A program made the translations under genes and the position numbers. Below the pieces are notes generated by a model. That model worked only from the letters and a program-made list of their open reading frames with translations, made no database searches and was not told the origin of the DNA. From positions 374,001-438,000 of the forward strand of contig WPIO01000102.1 in the NCBI GenBank assembly GCA_009760855.2: DNA of 64,000 nucleotides. The letters are read 5' to 3'. Below, piece after piece: positions 9,679-19,752 of this stretch (within the stretch, counting starts at the first letter, position 1; each line of letters opens with the position of its first letter). Source of the DNA: Cristatella mucedo (lineage: Eukaryota; Bryozoa; Phylactolaemata; Cristatellidae).

Positions 9679-11025
9679 ATGAATTACGTCTTTTTTTTAT
9701 CACTTTTTTGTGCAGCACTTTCCATTGCTTTGATTGCTGTGTTAATTAAATATTCTAATGCAAAAAATACAATCCAACAAAATATATCTCAATATGAAGA
9801 ATTATCTCTTAAATATGATGGATTGAAATCTATAATACAGGACGCAGAGAGGCAAAAAATGACCGAATTGAAAGAACTGGAGCAGCAAAACAATGCACTT
9901 AAGGTAGAGCGCGCGACGCTTATGGAGAAAGTGGCAAATCTGCACGCCAGCAATAATGAGTTGAAGCAGGCCACAACCTCTAATGTTACTCAAGTGGAAA
10001 ATGTTGCCCGCATTGTTGCTAACAACCTTCTTGAAAAAACAAGAAAAGAGGCAATGGAAAGCTCATCCAATGTAATAGGAAATTTGTTCAATCCAATAAA
10101 AAACGATTTTGCGGCATTACGAAAGGAAGTTATGGATGCCCACTCTAAAGAGTTGGAAGGTCGCAATAATTTGCAAGGAGAGCTAAAGAGTATGTTTGCA
10201 ATTACTCAGCAAATGCACGGAGAGACAAAAAAAATTGCCAGCGTTCTTTCTGGCGACGCAAAGGCCAGAGGCAACTGGGGGGAATTGGTTTTACAGAGAC
10301 TGCTGGAAAAATCAGGACTAGAAAAATCAATGTACGAACTGCAGTCCAAAAATTCAGATTTATTTAATTCCGATGGCGGAAAAGCCATTCCTGATGCTAT
10401 TATATATTTACCAGAAAATAAATGCGTCATTGTAGATGCTAAGGTTTCTTTGCTTTCTTATGAAAGATATCGAGATGCCGAAAATGAAGAAGATAGGTTA
10501 CGCTTCAGGGCGGATTTTCTATCTGCAGTAAGGGCTCAAATGACTGATTTGAGACAGAAAAAATATCATCAATCTGAAGGTCTAAAAGATAAAAGTTTGG
10601 GTCTGGTAATCATGTTCATGCCGATTGAATCTGCATATTTGGAAGCCATGCAAGATTGGGATCTGTTTAACGAGGCCTGGAAAAGTAAGGTTATTATTGT
10701 TGGGCCAACAAATTTTATCCTAGCATTACATTTAATCGCAACCCAATGGAAACAAGAAACCTCTCAACGCAGGGCAGAGGAAGTTGTTGATATTGCCGGA
10801 AGAATATACGAGAAAGCTATAGGTTTTTTAGAATCAGTCGGCAAATGGGGAGACTGTCTAGATAGAGCCAGGGACTCTTTTGACGAGGCTGTGAAAAAAA
10901 TGAGAGACGGTAAGGGAAATTTGCTACAACAAATTGGCAAAATTAAGCAAGTAGGCAAGATAGAATCAACCAAAGAAGCGCCATCTCAGTTTCTGCCAGA
11001 TTTAAATATAGATGATGAAGAGTAG
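9679..11025 (+). CDS. rmuC: DNA recombination protein RmuC
   Basis: RmuC is a predicted nuclease-fold protein that limits DNA inversions at inverted repeats. The protein has one N-terminal membrane anchor (residues about 3-25), a long coiled coil (about 30-190), and then the conserved RmuC domain. Diagnostic strings are GNWGELVLQRLLEKSGL, IPDAIIYLPENKCVIVDAKVSL with the Asp/Glu-x-Lys nuclease-like core, and VIMFMPIESAY, followed by GPTNFILALHLIATQWKQE. The length is normal for the family. I prefer the ATG at 9679 over a TTG at 9658 because it starts directly at the anchor. The gene stands alone, with a long spacer downstream. Confidence 0.95.
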   Translation: MNYVFFLSLFCAALSIALIAVLIKYSNAKNTIQQNISQYEELSLKYDGLKSIIQDAERQKMTELKELEQQNNALKVERATLMEKVANLHASNNELKQATTSNVTQVENVARIVANNLLEKTRKEAMESSSNVIGNLFNPIKNDFAALRKEVMDAHSKELEGRNNLQGELKSMFAITQQMHGETKKIASVLSGDAKARGNWGELVLQRLLEKSGLEKSMYELQSKNSDLFNSDGGKAIPDAIIYLPENKCVIVDAKVSLLSYERYRDAENEEDRLRFRADFLSAVRAQMTDLRQKKYHQSEGLKDKSLGLVIMFMPIESAYLEAMQDWDLFNEAWKSKVIIVGPTNFILALHLIATQWKQETSQRRAEEVVDIAGRIYEKAIGFLESVGKWGDCLDRARDSFDEAVKKMRDGKGNLLQQIGKIKQVGKIESTKEAPSQFLPDLNIDDEE

Positions 11026-12143
11026 AAGTTGGTCTATTTAGGTGACGAGATGAACTTAGGGTTAGGCTCCCTGAAATCGATTAAAATTCATTTAATAAAA
11101 ATAATATGACTATTGAGGTTTATAATTTTAGCAGAAGTAACTTTGTAAGTCTTTAGGTTGAAAGCTGATGTGGATTGTTTTTTATTATAACAAAGAAAAT
11201 TGCAGCTAATTAGCCGAAAAATTAATATATCATTTAGCAATGTGAATTATAATATTTTGCACAATTAAAAAAAAGATAATACATAGATGTAAAAATAGTT
11301 TTGCGATTTTTAAATTTAAATCTCATTATAATTTTAACGACCCATCAAATCAGCAAAAGATTTAACTGGATATTGTAGCATTTCCTTTGAGAAGCAATTT
11401 ACGAGAGTGAGTATTTAGATGTAAAGAGAGAGTCGATTCCGAATTAGACAGAAAAAATTTCAAGACAAAACTATATATATCGATGCAAAGAAATTCAAAT
11501 TATCTATACATTAGATTGTATTGTGAGCGGCTGTTTGACTTAATTTACTATTCGTACATATCGCAACTTGCTTGCTATGCAAAATATATGAGTACGCCAA
11601 ACAACAAAAACCATATACTACAAGATATTATTAAATATATATCTTGGGTAAATTAGCCTAGTTAAGCTTTGTAGCAATATCCACAATAATTGTCACTGTG
11701 TGTGTTTTTATAGTGCTGATTTATTATGTTTTGTTTGTAAGCGTTAATCGTAGTGCGGTTTGCATGCTTTTCAATGCTTTGTTTCATTATATTTCAGAAT
11801 ATGTTGGCTGTGATATTGTATGGCGAAATATTTTGTTTCAGATGTGGATGCGGTGCAGATAAAAATACCGACAATGTTTACATCACAGTGATTGTTGGCG
11901 GTGCTTTTTGGGGTAATATTGATTAATATGATAATTTTCCTATTCTAAAAAAACAACCATCACACTTACCAGTTGTTTAAATTTGCAATATTGTAAACAA
12001 TAAATTTTACTACCACATAAGCCTCGGATGTATTTCTGTTTTGCATTTGAAAGATTATAAAAAAATGCTTATTTGCTTGATTTTTATATCCATGGTTTCA
12101 GAAACTGCAGGGTTTGTCTTTTTTAACTTAAGCACTATTTACC
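11026..12143. other. 1.1-kb spacer without recognisable genes
   Basis: The stretch is very AT-rich, has stops in all frames, and shows no tRNA, rRNA or known small-RNA signature that I can identify. It may be a fully eroded gene. Confidence 0.5.
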
Positions 12144-13052
12144 ATGCAAGCTGCAACCACAATCTCTCAACAAAACGAAGCAATGATAAGAAAATCAGCC
12201 TTCAATTTACCCAAAGCTTACGATCAGGAATTTATCGACCCAGTCAAGTATCAAAACGCTATTATTAAGTTGCGTAATTTCTTTGTAGGTGAGAAAAAAT
12301 TTATCGAAATTCCCGCTCAATCACAAATTAGTATTTTGGCAGCCTGCGAGGACCCTACAACCATTCAAACCTACACATTTGCTAACGAAGTTTGGCCATT
12401 ACCTCAAACCGGTCAGATGTGGCTAGAGCATGCACTTCTAACCAAGCCGGACGTACCTGGTTATTTTTGCATCACAACTTCCTACAGAATGGAGGCCAAT
12501 CCAATCCCAGGTCGTCATAAAATGGTTTTCCCAATGTTTGAATTTGAATCTCACGGTGGCTTCGACGATCTACTGAATATGGAAAAAGATTTGGTTGAAT
12601 ATTTAGGAATTGCCCCTAGAGATAAAATTGCTGAGGGTGATTACTTAGATGTAGCAAAAGAATTTGGAGTGGAGGAAATAGATGCAAAATGTGAGGGCGA
12701 GATGTACAAAAAATATGGCAATGCCTTCTTGTTGAAAAAATTTCCAGTAAAGACAAGTCCTTTCTGGAACATGAGAATGAATTCCGATGGGACTGCCAAA
12801 AAAATAGATGTAATTTTGTGCGGACATGAAACAATTGGAAGTGCAGAAAGAGCTGTAGATAAAGAAGAAATGCATCGCCTGTTTCACAATATTAGCGATG
12901 GAGTTTATGCAAAATTGCTATACCAAACATTTGGCGAAGCCAGAGTGGAAGCAGAGCTGGAAGACTACCTATCTCTAACATTCTTTGAAAGATTTGGTGG
13001 CGGAATTGGTGTTACCAGAATGATGAACGCTATGGACCTTGCAAAGGCTTAG
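12144..13052 (+). CDS. Class II (Asp/Asn/Lys type) aminoacyl-tRNA-synthetase-like catalytic core
   Basis: The 302-residue protein resembles only the catalytic half of aspartyl/asparaginyl-tRNA synthetases, with no OB-fold anticodon-binding domain in front. Motif 2 is TSYRMEANPIPGRHKMVFPMFEFE, in which the Arg after SY and the MFEFE strand match the ATP-binding motif. Motif 3 is FGGGIGVTRMM, with the conserved Arg. Proteins of this kind (archaeal asparagine synthetase AS-AR, bacterial AsnRS paralogues) make asparagine or modify other substrates without tRNA recognition. I infer an amino-acid-activating enzyme and would not assign a substrate. The start may be ATG 12144 or ATG 12183. A stable GC hairpin follows the stop. 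All motifs are intact, so it is probably functional. Confidence 0.75.
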   Translation: MQAATTISQQNEAMIRKSAFNLPKAYDQEFIDPVKYQNAIIKLRNFFVGEKKFIEIPAQSQISILAACEDPTTIQTYTFANEVWPLPQTGQMWLEHALLTKPDVPGYFCITTSYRMEANPIPGRHKMVFPMFEFESHGGFDDLLNMEKDLVEYLGIAPRDKIAEGDYLDVAKEFGVEEIDAKCEGEMYKKYGNAFLLKKFPVKTSPFWNMRMNSDGTAKKIDVILCGHETIGSAERAVDKEEMHRLFHNISDGVYAKLLYQTFGEARVEAELEDYLSLTFFERFGGGIGVTRMMNAMDLAKA

Positions 13053-13061
13053 CTTTTTAAT

Positions 13062-13077
13062 GGGGGCTTTTGCCCCC
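13062..13077 (+). terminator. Strong GC hairpin after the synthetase-like gene
   Basis: GGGGGC-TTTT-GCCCCC forms a perfect six-pair stem with a four-base loop ten bases after the stop at 13052. There is no T run after it, so a terminator or mRNA-end stabiliser role is likely but unproven. Confidence 0.5.
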
Positions 13078-13082
13078 TTAGC

Positions 13083-13250
13083 CTTATCGGTGCAGAGATT
13101 TTAGGTGTTGAACTTGCCGATTTGTTTGTGGGTGTAAAAGTTAAATCTCACACAAAAAAAGCTAAAAAACTTAAAGAAATTATGGATAGACTTTCACAAC
13201 ATGATATAAAAAAGATTAACTCTATTTGGAAGTTGGTTGTGGAGTTTTAG
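13083..13250 (+). pseudogene. C-terminal fragment of an XRE-type HTH regulator
   Basis: An open stretch of 55 codons ends at TAG 13248-13250 and reads IGAEILGVELADLF. This is the typical last helix region of Cro/CI (XRE) helix-turn-helix domains, followed by a short helical tail. There is no start codon or N-terminal half. The frame happens to be the same as that of the upstream synthetase-like gene, separated by its TAG stop. Small XRE proteins often act as controllers (C proteins) of type II restriction-modification systems. As such a system lies 1 kb away, a lost controller is plausible, but that is inference from context. Confidence 0.5.
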
Positions 13251-13334
13251 TGATAGGAGGCATAATATTTGGTTGGTTGATGGCGGACATAAAGCAACTA
13301 TTATTATTGTTATATTCATTAACAAGATACTTTA

Positions 13335-13610
13335 TTAAAGCTTTTGAATATCTGTCTTTATATTCACACTTTTTCCACCTCTGTGCGTTGTTAGCTCTAA
13401 GTAAAATTTGTCATCATTATTTATATTATAGAAAGAAAAAATTTTTTGAAATGTTGCGTTTTTTCCCCTAGCCCTCAAAAACGATGTGTTGGTTAATTTA
13501 TTAAATTCTTTACATATTGCGCCAGAAGTATATAAACACCTTACATTCTTTACCGCCTGAATAAAAGCCTCGGCCATGCTTGGGTCAACATGTTTAATGT
13601 AAATCCGCAT
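13335..13610 (-). CDS. Hypothetical small protein next to the HEPN-like gene
   Basis: The 91-residue protein starts at ATG 13610, four bases after the stop of the preceding minus-strand gene, so the two were probably co-transcribed. It is basic, has no membrane segment and no signal peptide, and matches no family that I recognise. Its tight coupling to a HEPN-like gene could suggest a partner or antitoxin role, but nothing in the sequence shows this. It may also be a decayed remnant like its neighbours. Confidence 0.45.
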   Translation of the reverse strand: MRIYIKHVDPSMAEAFIQAVKNVRCLYTSGAICKEFNKLTNTSFLRARGKNATFQKIFSFYNINNDDKFYLELTTHRGGKSVNIKTDIQKL

Positions 13611-13613
13611 CGG

Positions 13614-14244
13614 CTAGTTACTTTTATTTTTATTACCATATATAATATATATTTTTGCAATATTAGATTCTGGATAATAAAAACTTGGATTTATTATTTT
13701 ATTTTGTTTAATATAATCTTTAAGAAATTTTGTATCATTTCTGTTATTATTGCTTTTTAACTGGTTTTCCTCTAAGTGTGAAAATAATTGCGTTACGGGT
13801 GGCATTTTATGCATTTTATTTGGAAAGTGTTTTTTGGCACAATCACAAAAGTTTTTAAAAGTTACATTAAAAACCCTTCTTTCATCATCTAGTAAGTTTA
13901 AAATAGTATCATTATAATGCTCTACTGTATTTCTGCGAGCAATCATATATGATAAATTTTGATGATAAGAATTTTTATTAGATTTTTCCCATTCAGAATC
14001 AATATCTTTTATTTTTTCTAATAATCTTGTCAATGATAATGTTTGTTTTGGGCAATTCATTTTTAAATTTTTTTACCTTATCATTCTTTAGGCAGAAATT
14101 TTTATAAATCTGAAGAAAAAGACATGTATAAGCAATATGTAATTTTATTATGAAAGAATCATATCTAAGTGTATTATTTAAGTTATGAAAATCCACAAAG
14201 GCGTCTCTATAGTGTTCAATAGATTTATCTCGATAAACTGTTTA
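13614..14244 (-). pseudogene. Possible HEPN-domain protein, frameshifted
   Basis: Two overlapping minus-strand frames (open from about 14244 to 13999, then 14060-13614) join naturally if one base is ignored near 14050, in a short A run. The first contains YRDKSIEH and the second ARRNTVEH. Both fit the Arg-polar-x(3-5)-His pattern that marks the active site of HEPN ribonucleases, which occur in toxin-antitoxin and abortive-infection systems. The surrounding sequence is helical, as expected of the fold. No exact family is recognised, and the pattern is short, so this is a suggestion. No ATG is found before the first motif; only GTG 14196 lies within. The 5' end may have been lost against the neighbouring methyltransferase. 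The small ORF 13610-13335 follows at once. Confidence 0.4.
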
Positions 14245-14310
14245 CCCTTACTCACCAATATACCAATTAAACAATCTTAACCTCATCCAGCATCTTTACC
14301 ACACACCGCC

Positions 14311-15476
14311 CTATAGATAGCCCAAATTAACAGGCACCGCATTGCCGCCAATTTGCTTTTATTGAGATGTCATGGCGCCACTGAATTGCCAAGAGTCTGG
14401 AAAGGTTTGTATTCTTGCATACTCTCTAACATTCAAAGGTCTTGTCTCCGTCGAATGACATCTTTCGGTTTGCTTTTGAGCCGGACTGCAAGTTAGAGTT
14501 AAAGATGGCTCTTTCAATGATAATCTGTGAGCAATGCCCGTTCCGCCTCCAGTGTGAAAAAAACTTGCCCGCATATATTCTTTTTGTATCTCTAGCGGTA
14601 AATCTCTCCAGTATCCATCTTGTGGCACCATTTCAAGCACTTTTGATTTCTTTTCTGGATATTTTTGACCAATTGACGCAGGGCAATTTTCTAAAGCTTC
14701 ACCTACTGTAATAAAGTAATTTTGCTCTTCTGGAAAAATAAATGGAATATCCAAGTCTTTTCTGATAGCTAAAATAATCAACCTTTCTCTTTTTTGTGGA
14801 ACATCTAAATATTGTGCCTTTAATAGCTTATATTTTACATTATATCCAAGCTCATCAAGTGCTTTTAACATTGTACTTAGAGTTTTCCCATCATCATGCT
14901 TTAGTAGACCACGAACATTCTCACCAATGGCAATTTTTGGATTTGTTTCTTTAATACATCTTGCAAATTCAAAAATAAAGTCCCTCTGGTATCTTCAAAG
15001 CCCATACTTTTACCTGCATAGCTAAAAGCTTGACAAGGAAAGCCCGCTTGAACAACATCAACAGAACCTTTATATTTAGTAAAATCTAAGTTTTTACATC
15101 ATCGTGAATAATGTTAGTTCCTTGTGGAAAATTGTGCCTTAATGTGTTGCAAGCATCTTTATCTATTTCGTTTAATAGAATATGATTTAATCCTGCATTT
15201 TCAAAACCTAAAGCCACTCCACCAGCTCCAGCAAATAATTCTATAACAGAATAGTTTGTCTGCACATCGGATTTGAGTATTTTATACCTATTTTCTTTCG
15301 GAACATCACTATGTATTTTTTTGCTCAGTCTCTCAATCTCTTCAAAATCAAATAATCTATAATTTAATCCGACCTTGTTAACTTTATTAAGCTTTTTTAT
15401 CCCAATGACGAATGGTATCCGCCGAAACATCTAATTCTTTACTTGCTTGATGAACATTAAGTTTCATATTGATCAT
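14311..15476 (-). pseudogene. Cytosine-5 DNA methyltransferase with N-terminal HTH, multiply broken
   Basis: From ATG 15476, which overlaps the endonuclease stop by ATGA, the frame encodes a MerR-like helix-turn-helix (ASKELDVSADTIRHWDKK). Methyltransferase motifs follow: I (ELFAGAGGVALGF), IV ([18 protein letters not shown] with the catalytic Pro-Cys), VI (ENVRGLL), VIII (QKRERL), the TLT-containing target-recognition region, and X (GNAVPVNLG). The enzyme would have methylated cytosine at C5 to protect DNA against its partner nuclease. The frame breaks at least three times, each in a homopolymer: T run 15393-15398, T run 15091-15095, and A run 14971-14975. A stop at 14359-14361 precedes motif X. 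With this many lesions the gene is dead. The HTH may once have autoregulated the operon. Confidence 0.88.
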
Positions 15477-16216
15477 TGACAATTATTCATATCCCTTACA
15501 TTATGCAATGGATCAAGTTTATTTGAAATCTTTTTGAAATAAATCCTCAAACAGAGGGTCTTTTGTAACGCAAGAAGTATCTTGTTTAATGTTTCAGACA
15601 TAATTTGTGGTATTGCTTTGTATATTTTGTATAACGAGTCTTTATCGCCAGTGACCATTTCATAAAAACTTGCTCCGTCAATTTCTTTAATATTTTCATT
15701 TATATCTCGTCTTGATTTAACTTTATTGTCTGATGGTGTAAATGGTTTGTTGATTTTCTTTTTAGATAAAATAGCTACATAGTATGCGGTGTATACGCTA
15801 TATTTTCCGTTAAGTAAAGATGTAAAATCATCTTATATTGCAATTTTATGATTATCCTTTGTTGTATTGAATTTATTTTTGATTTCAGCGATTGCTTTTT
15901 TATCTTTACCAATTAAATCAACAACGCACTCAGTTTTTAAGTCTTCCCATCCAGAAATAGAGCCAAGTATTTTTTGATGAAATGTGCCAATTGCATTTTG
16001 AAGCGTTTTTTGAATCTGCCGTGTTTCCTCTATCTTTAACCAATCTTGTAATTAGATTTTATTATATGAAGCTTCAAATACAGCAGAAAATGGGTCGACG
16101 ATATTCTTATGCAGAGTTTCTTCTTTTGAGTCTTTACTGTTTTTGACAGTTTCAATAATATCGCCACAAAGTTCATATAATTTGCCTTCTGGCAAGAAAT
16201 TAATATCGTATTTCAT
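15473..16216 (-). pseudogene. Type II restriction endonuclease, Eco47II-like, with two nonsense codons
   Basis: Translation from ATG 16216 (GAAAG just upstream) gives one continuous frame of about 247 codons interrupted only by two TAA stops, at 16052-16054 and 15833-15835. Recognisable parts are VDPFSAVF, RQIQKTLQNAIGTFHQKILG, GWEDLKTE, the AEIKNKFNTTK core with the Glu-x-Lys typical of PD-(D/E)xK nucleases, and NKPFTPSDNK. This pattern reminds me of the Eco47II/Sau96I group, which cuts GGWCC or GGNCC; the specificity is inference. Both stops could come from single base changes (for example Tyr TAT to TAA before DDF). It is first in the operon with the methyltransferase. Loss of the nuclease together with its methylase makes the whole system inactive. 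Confidence 0.72.
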
Positions 16217-16304
16217 ACTTCTTTCAAAGCATGAAAGTAAATTTTACTAAAATCAACTGAATTGAATAAATAAAATTCTGCACAGCTGTGCAACCTATCT
16301 ATTT

Positions 16305-17601
16305 TTGATAAAACTTCCTGTTATTATTTTTGCCAAAATGCTCATTTATACAGAGCTTAGGGATGGGTTAATGCGTGTTGATTTGCGTAAAAATCAATCA
16401 ATAATATGGGTTGTTGGTTTTGATATGGCGAATATGCCTGGAGTGGCTGGCAGCATATTTGACAATCTTGGTAAGGCTAATATCAATATTAATGCCATCG
16501 CTCAGGGGCTTTCAGAAATTAATATATCTTTTGCTGTTCATGGAAAGTCTGCTGATTTGGACTTAAAATTGATACACAATGCTATGTTTGAAAACAAGCA
16601 GATTAATTGTTTCATTGCTGGCGGGGGGGTTGTGGGCTCTGCGATAATAAGAGTTTTGGAGATGCAGAAGGAATATTTTTCCAAAAAAGGCTACGATGTC
16701 AATATTGTTGGGATCTTTGATGGTCGTAAATTTCTATTAATGGTCTCGATGCGGAATATAGTTCAATTGATGAAATATTTTCATTGCTTGATTGTGGGAC
16801 AAAAATTAATTTAGCACTAATATACTGCACCTCTTCTGATTATTTGGTAAGAGATTATTATAGATTTATAGATGTTGGCTTTAATATAGTTACTCCAAAT
16901 AAAAAAGCCAATACCCTAGATATGGATAGTTTTGAATTGCCAAAACAATGTCTCAATAAAAACAAGAAGCACCTATTTTATGAAGCAAATGTTAGTGCCG
17001 GATTGCCAATTATACAAACAATAAAAGATTTGCTTAATTGCGGCGATGAGATTATTGAAATCGAAGGTATATTTTCTGGAACCTTAAGTTATATTTTTAA
17101 TAATTTGAAAGATGTAGCTAAGTTTAGCGAAATAGCGTTGGATGCAAAAAAGAAGGCCTTACGGAGCCCAATCCAAGGAAAGATCTGTGCGGAATGGGCG
17201 TTGGAAGGAAATTGCCTATATCGGCCAATGTGATGGGATACAGGATTAATCTTTCAGATGTTAAGGTGCAAAATTTGATAGACATTTCCGATGAAGAGAT
17301 GAGCTTCCTTCTTTGTAATGCACTGTCAAGTAATTCTGTTTGACGCTATGTTGGTATTGTGAGTGGCGGAGAGGCATTTGCTAAGATAGTTTCTACATCT
17401 CGTGATTGCTTCTTGACTCAAACTAACCACACAGACAACATCATTTCAATTAAAACAAAATTTTACAACAAATCACCTTTGGTCATCATGAGCCCAGGTA
17501 CTGGGGCGGAGTTTACTGCCGTGGTGGTAGTTTCTGATTTAATTAAGCTTACTAATGTTATACGAGATATATTAGCACAAGGTGTTATGCTTCCATGGTG
17601 A
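16305..17601 (+). pseudogene. thrA: Homoserine dehydrogenase part of ThrA, 5'-truncated and broken
   Basis: The first frame (16305-16814) contains the end of one ACT domain (RDGLMRVDLRKNQSIIWVVG), a second ACT-like stretch (MPGVAGSIFDNLGKANININAIAQG), and the dehydrogenase Rossmann start (FIAGGGVVGSAIIR). A second frame (16784-17233) continues with CTSSDYLV, TPNKKANT, and GIFSGTLSYIFNNL. A third frame carries the C-terminal end (to 17601) and is itself cut by TGA at 17341. ThrA is normally aspartokinase plus homoserine dehydrogenase; the kinase half is absent, and truncation falls right beside the restriction-modification island. Two or more frameshifts plus a nonsense codon show this is a dead gene, so the lysine/threonine branch is lost here. 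Confidence 0.88.
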
Positions 17602-18747
17602 GCTTTTCTGGCGCCATAATTGCCAATAATTGCATCCGATGGTGGGCTTTATGTGTCAGAGTTTATTCCAAAAATAGACGATAAAACAATGCAAAAATGG
17701 AGTAAATTAAGTTATATTGAGTTAGCTATTGAAATTTTTGTCTTTTTGCCGGAGATTTTTCTAGAGCCGAAATTGTTGATTGCTGTACGGGGGCTTATGG
17801 AAAATTTACAAACGAGGTAATAGGGTTGAGGCAGTTAAATTCCCAACTTTTTATGTTGGAATTATTTCACGACCCAACTTTTCTTTCAAAGATTATGCAA
17901 TGCAGCCACTTGGCTTGCTTGCGGAAAATGTTTTATCGAAAAGAAATACAAAAAAAGCATCATTGCTGCAACTTCAGGAGACGCTAGGCCGTCCGCTATG
18001 TCTGGTTTTGCCCAATGCAAGTGAAAGGATGTTAAGATTTATTATCCAAAATTCGGCATTTCTTCTTTTCAGGAAAATCAGATGCATTCAATGCATAGCG
18101 ATAGCATTAAATCAATTGCAGTTGATGGAACCTTTGATGATTGTCAGCGATTGGTGAAAGATGCATTTCGGCGTGATTTGAATGGTAAGTTTATGTCTGT
18201 TAATTCTATTAACATTGGAAGGATAATTGCCCAGATTGTATATTGCTTTAAGGTTTATTTTGATTTGGGATCGAAAAAAATTAATTACTTTTTCCGACTG
18301 GAAATTTTGGCAATATTTTTGCCGGTTTTTTGGCTAAAAAATGGGATTAAATATAGATCTTTCAATTTGTGTTAATGAAAATGATACTCTTTATAGATTT
18401 TATAATTCTGGTCTTTACAAGCCAAAAATAGATGTATCTAATCATTCTAATTTTGAAAGGATGTTGTGGTATATTTCTGATAGTTTTGATTATACTTCGC
18501 GGTGTTTGGAGGATTTAAGTGTGCTAGGGCATGATTCTGTTTGAGATGATATATTTTAAAATTTAAATCTTTTTTTAGCGTTTATAGAGTTTTCGGTGAA
18601 GAGGTAATGGGTGCCGCTAAACTTGTGAAAAATAAATACCACATCAATATATGTCCCCATAAAGCTATCGCGATGCATTGCTCTTTACGCAGCGAAGATG
18701 GCATTAATGTATGTTTTGCCACCGCAAATAGCATTAAATTTGAATAA
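17595..18747 (+). pseudogene. thrC: Threonine synthase, broken by several frameshifts
   Basis: Fragments in changing frames follow the order of threonine synthase. ASDGGLYVSEF lies near 17635, then FSKDYAMQPLGL-like SFKDYAMQPLGLL (PLP-binding Lys) near 17890. KFGISSFQENQMHSMHSDSIKSIAVDGTFDDCQ lies at 18050-18150, NFGNIFAGFLAKKMGLNIDLSICVNEND near 18300-18380, and finally CPHKAIAMHC and CFATANSIKFE with a stop at 18745-18747. The enzyme makes threonine from phosphohomoserine. The gene lies directly behind the homoserine dehydrogenase pseudogene, an arrangement typical of thr operons. Frame changes are needed at about five places, so it is certainly inactive. Sequence similarity is still high, so the decay is fairly recent. 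Confidence 0.88.
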
Positions 18748-19043
18748 ATAGATCAATGGGGCAGATCAATAGAACCATAGTCTTAATTTTTCATATATGG
18801 TAATTTTTACAATCAAAATAATTTCCACATCGCAATACTAAAAATGCCTCATAAGATAGTGAAATTTATTATAATGTATCTTTTTTGATTTGTAAGTCAT
18901 GACAAAAAAATCTCATGCAAAAGAGCTTTTTTCTTTACATTATTACAAAAACACCAGATGAAATTTGGTTAAAAGATCGTGCCGCCTATCAGCAGTTTGG
19001 TTGCTTTCTGGGGCCATATTTTTCACTTTAGATGAAAAAAATA
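18748..19043. other. Spacer between thrC pseudogene and tpiA
   Basis: No gene or RNA is recognised. The stretch separates convergent units. Confidence 0.4.
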
Positions 19044-19742
19044 CTACACCATATCCAAAATTCCAAGTATTGATTCCGGATTCAGCGAGGCTCCGCCGAT
19101 AATTAAGCCAGAAAGTCCAGTAATTTGCATTATTTCCCTTGCATTTTCCGACCTTACCGAACCTCCATATATTATTGTTATATTATTTTTGGCTGAAGTG
19201 ATAGTTTGTATTTTTGCAATAACTTTTGATATATCGTCTGTTGATGGTGGATTTGGTGCCCCTATGGCGTAAATTGGCTCATAGGCTAAAATTATCTCTC
19301 CACATTCAGAAGTGACCTTTCTTATTTCTTCCGTCATCTCGTTGATAGATTCCTCATTTGCAACATCATTTCCAAAACAAACAATGGGAATTATGTTGTT
19401 GATTTGTAAATTTTCTACAGCATTTATGATATTTTTTGAATTTAATTTTGTATGTTTTCTTTGCTCGCTGTGAGATACTATTGTGTATTTACATCCGCAG
19501 TCGGCCAGCATTTGCGCACTAACCTGACCGGTAAATTGCCCGTCTGAATGGAAGGAAACCGACTGAGCGCCAATAAAAATATCTTTACGGCTTATTATTT
19601 CCTTGCTACATAGTGATAGATATGGAAAAGGCGGACAGATCACTAAAGTGTTTACGTCTTTTTTTTGCTTTATTTTATCTAGATATTTTAGTGCAAAATT
19701 CGCACTTCCATTCATTTTCCAATTAGCTACTATTGTTGTCAT
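19044..19742 (-). CDS. tpiA: Triosephosphate isomerase
   Basis: TpiA interconverts dihydroxyacetone phosphate and glyceraldehyde 3-phosphate. The 232-residue protein begins MTTIVANWKMNG with the catalytic Lys. It keeps the catalytic His in VSHSEQRKH (usually GHSERR), the catalytic Glu in AYEPIYAIGAP (usually YEPVWAIGTG), and the phosphate-binding GGSVRSENA and GGASL. The length is slightly short of the usual 250. The frame is open 41 codons further upstream, but that part overlaps secF; ATG 19742, ten bases after the secF stop, is clearly the start. The gene forms a two-gene transcript with secF. The drift at loop 6 (IGAP) is unusual but the catalytic triad is intact. Confidence 0.93.
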   Translation of the reverse strand: MTTIVANWKMNGSANFALKYLDKIKQKKDVNTLVICPPFPYLSLCSKEIISRKDIFIGAQSVSFHSDGQFTGQVSAQMLADCGCKYTIVSHSEQRKHTKLNSKNIINAVENLQINNIIPIVCFGNDVANEESINEMTEEIRKVTSECGEIILAYEPIYAIGAPNPPSTDDISKVIAKIQTITSAKNNITIIYGGSVRSENAREIMQITGLSGLIIGGASLNPESILGILDMV

Positions 19743-19752
19743 TTTTAGCAAA

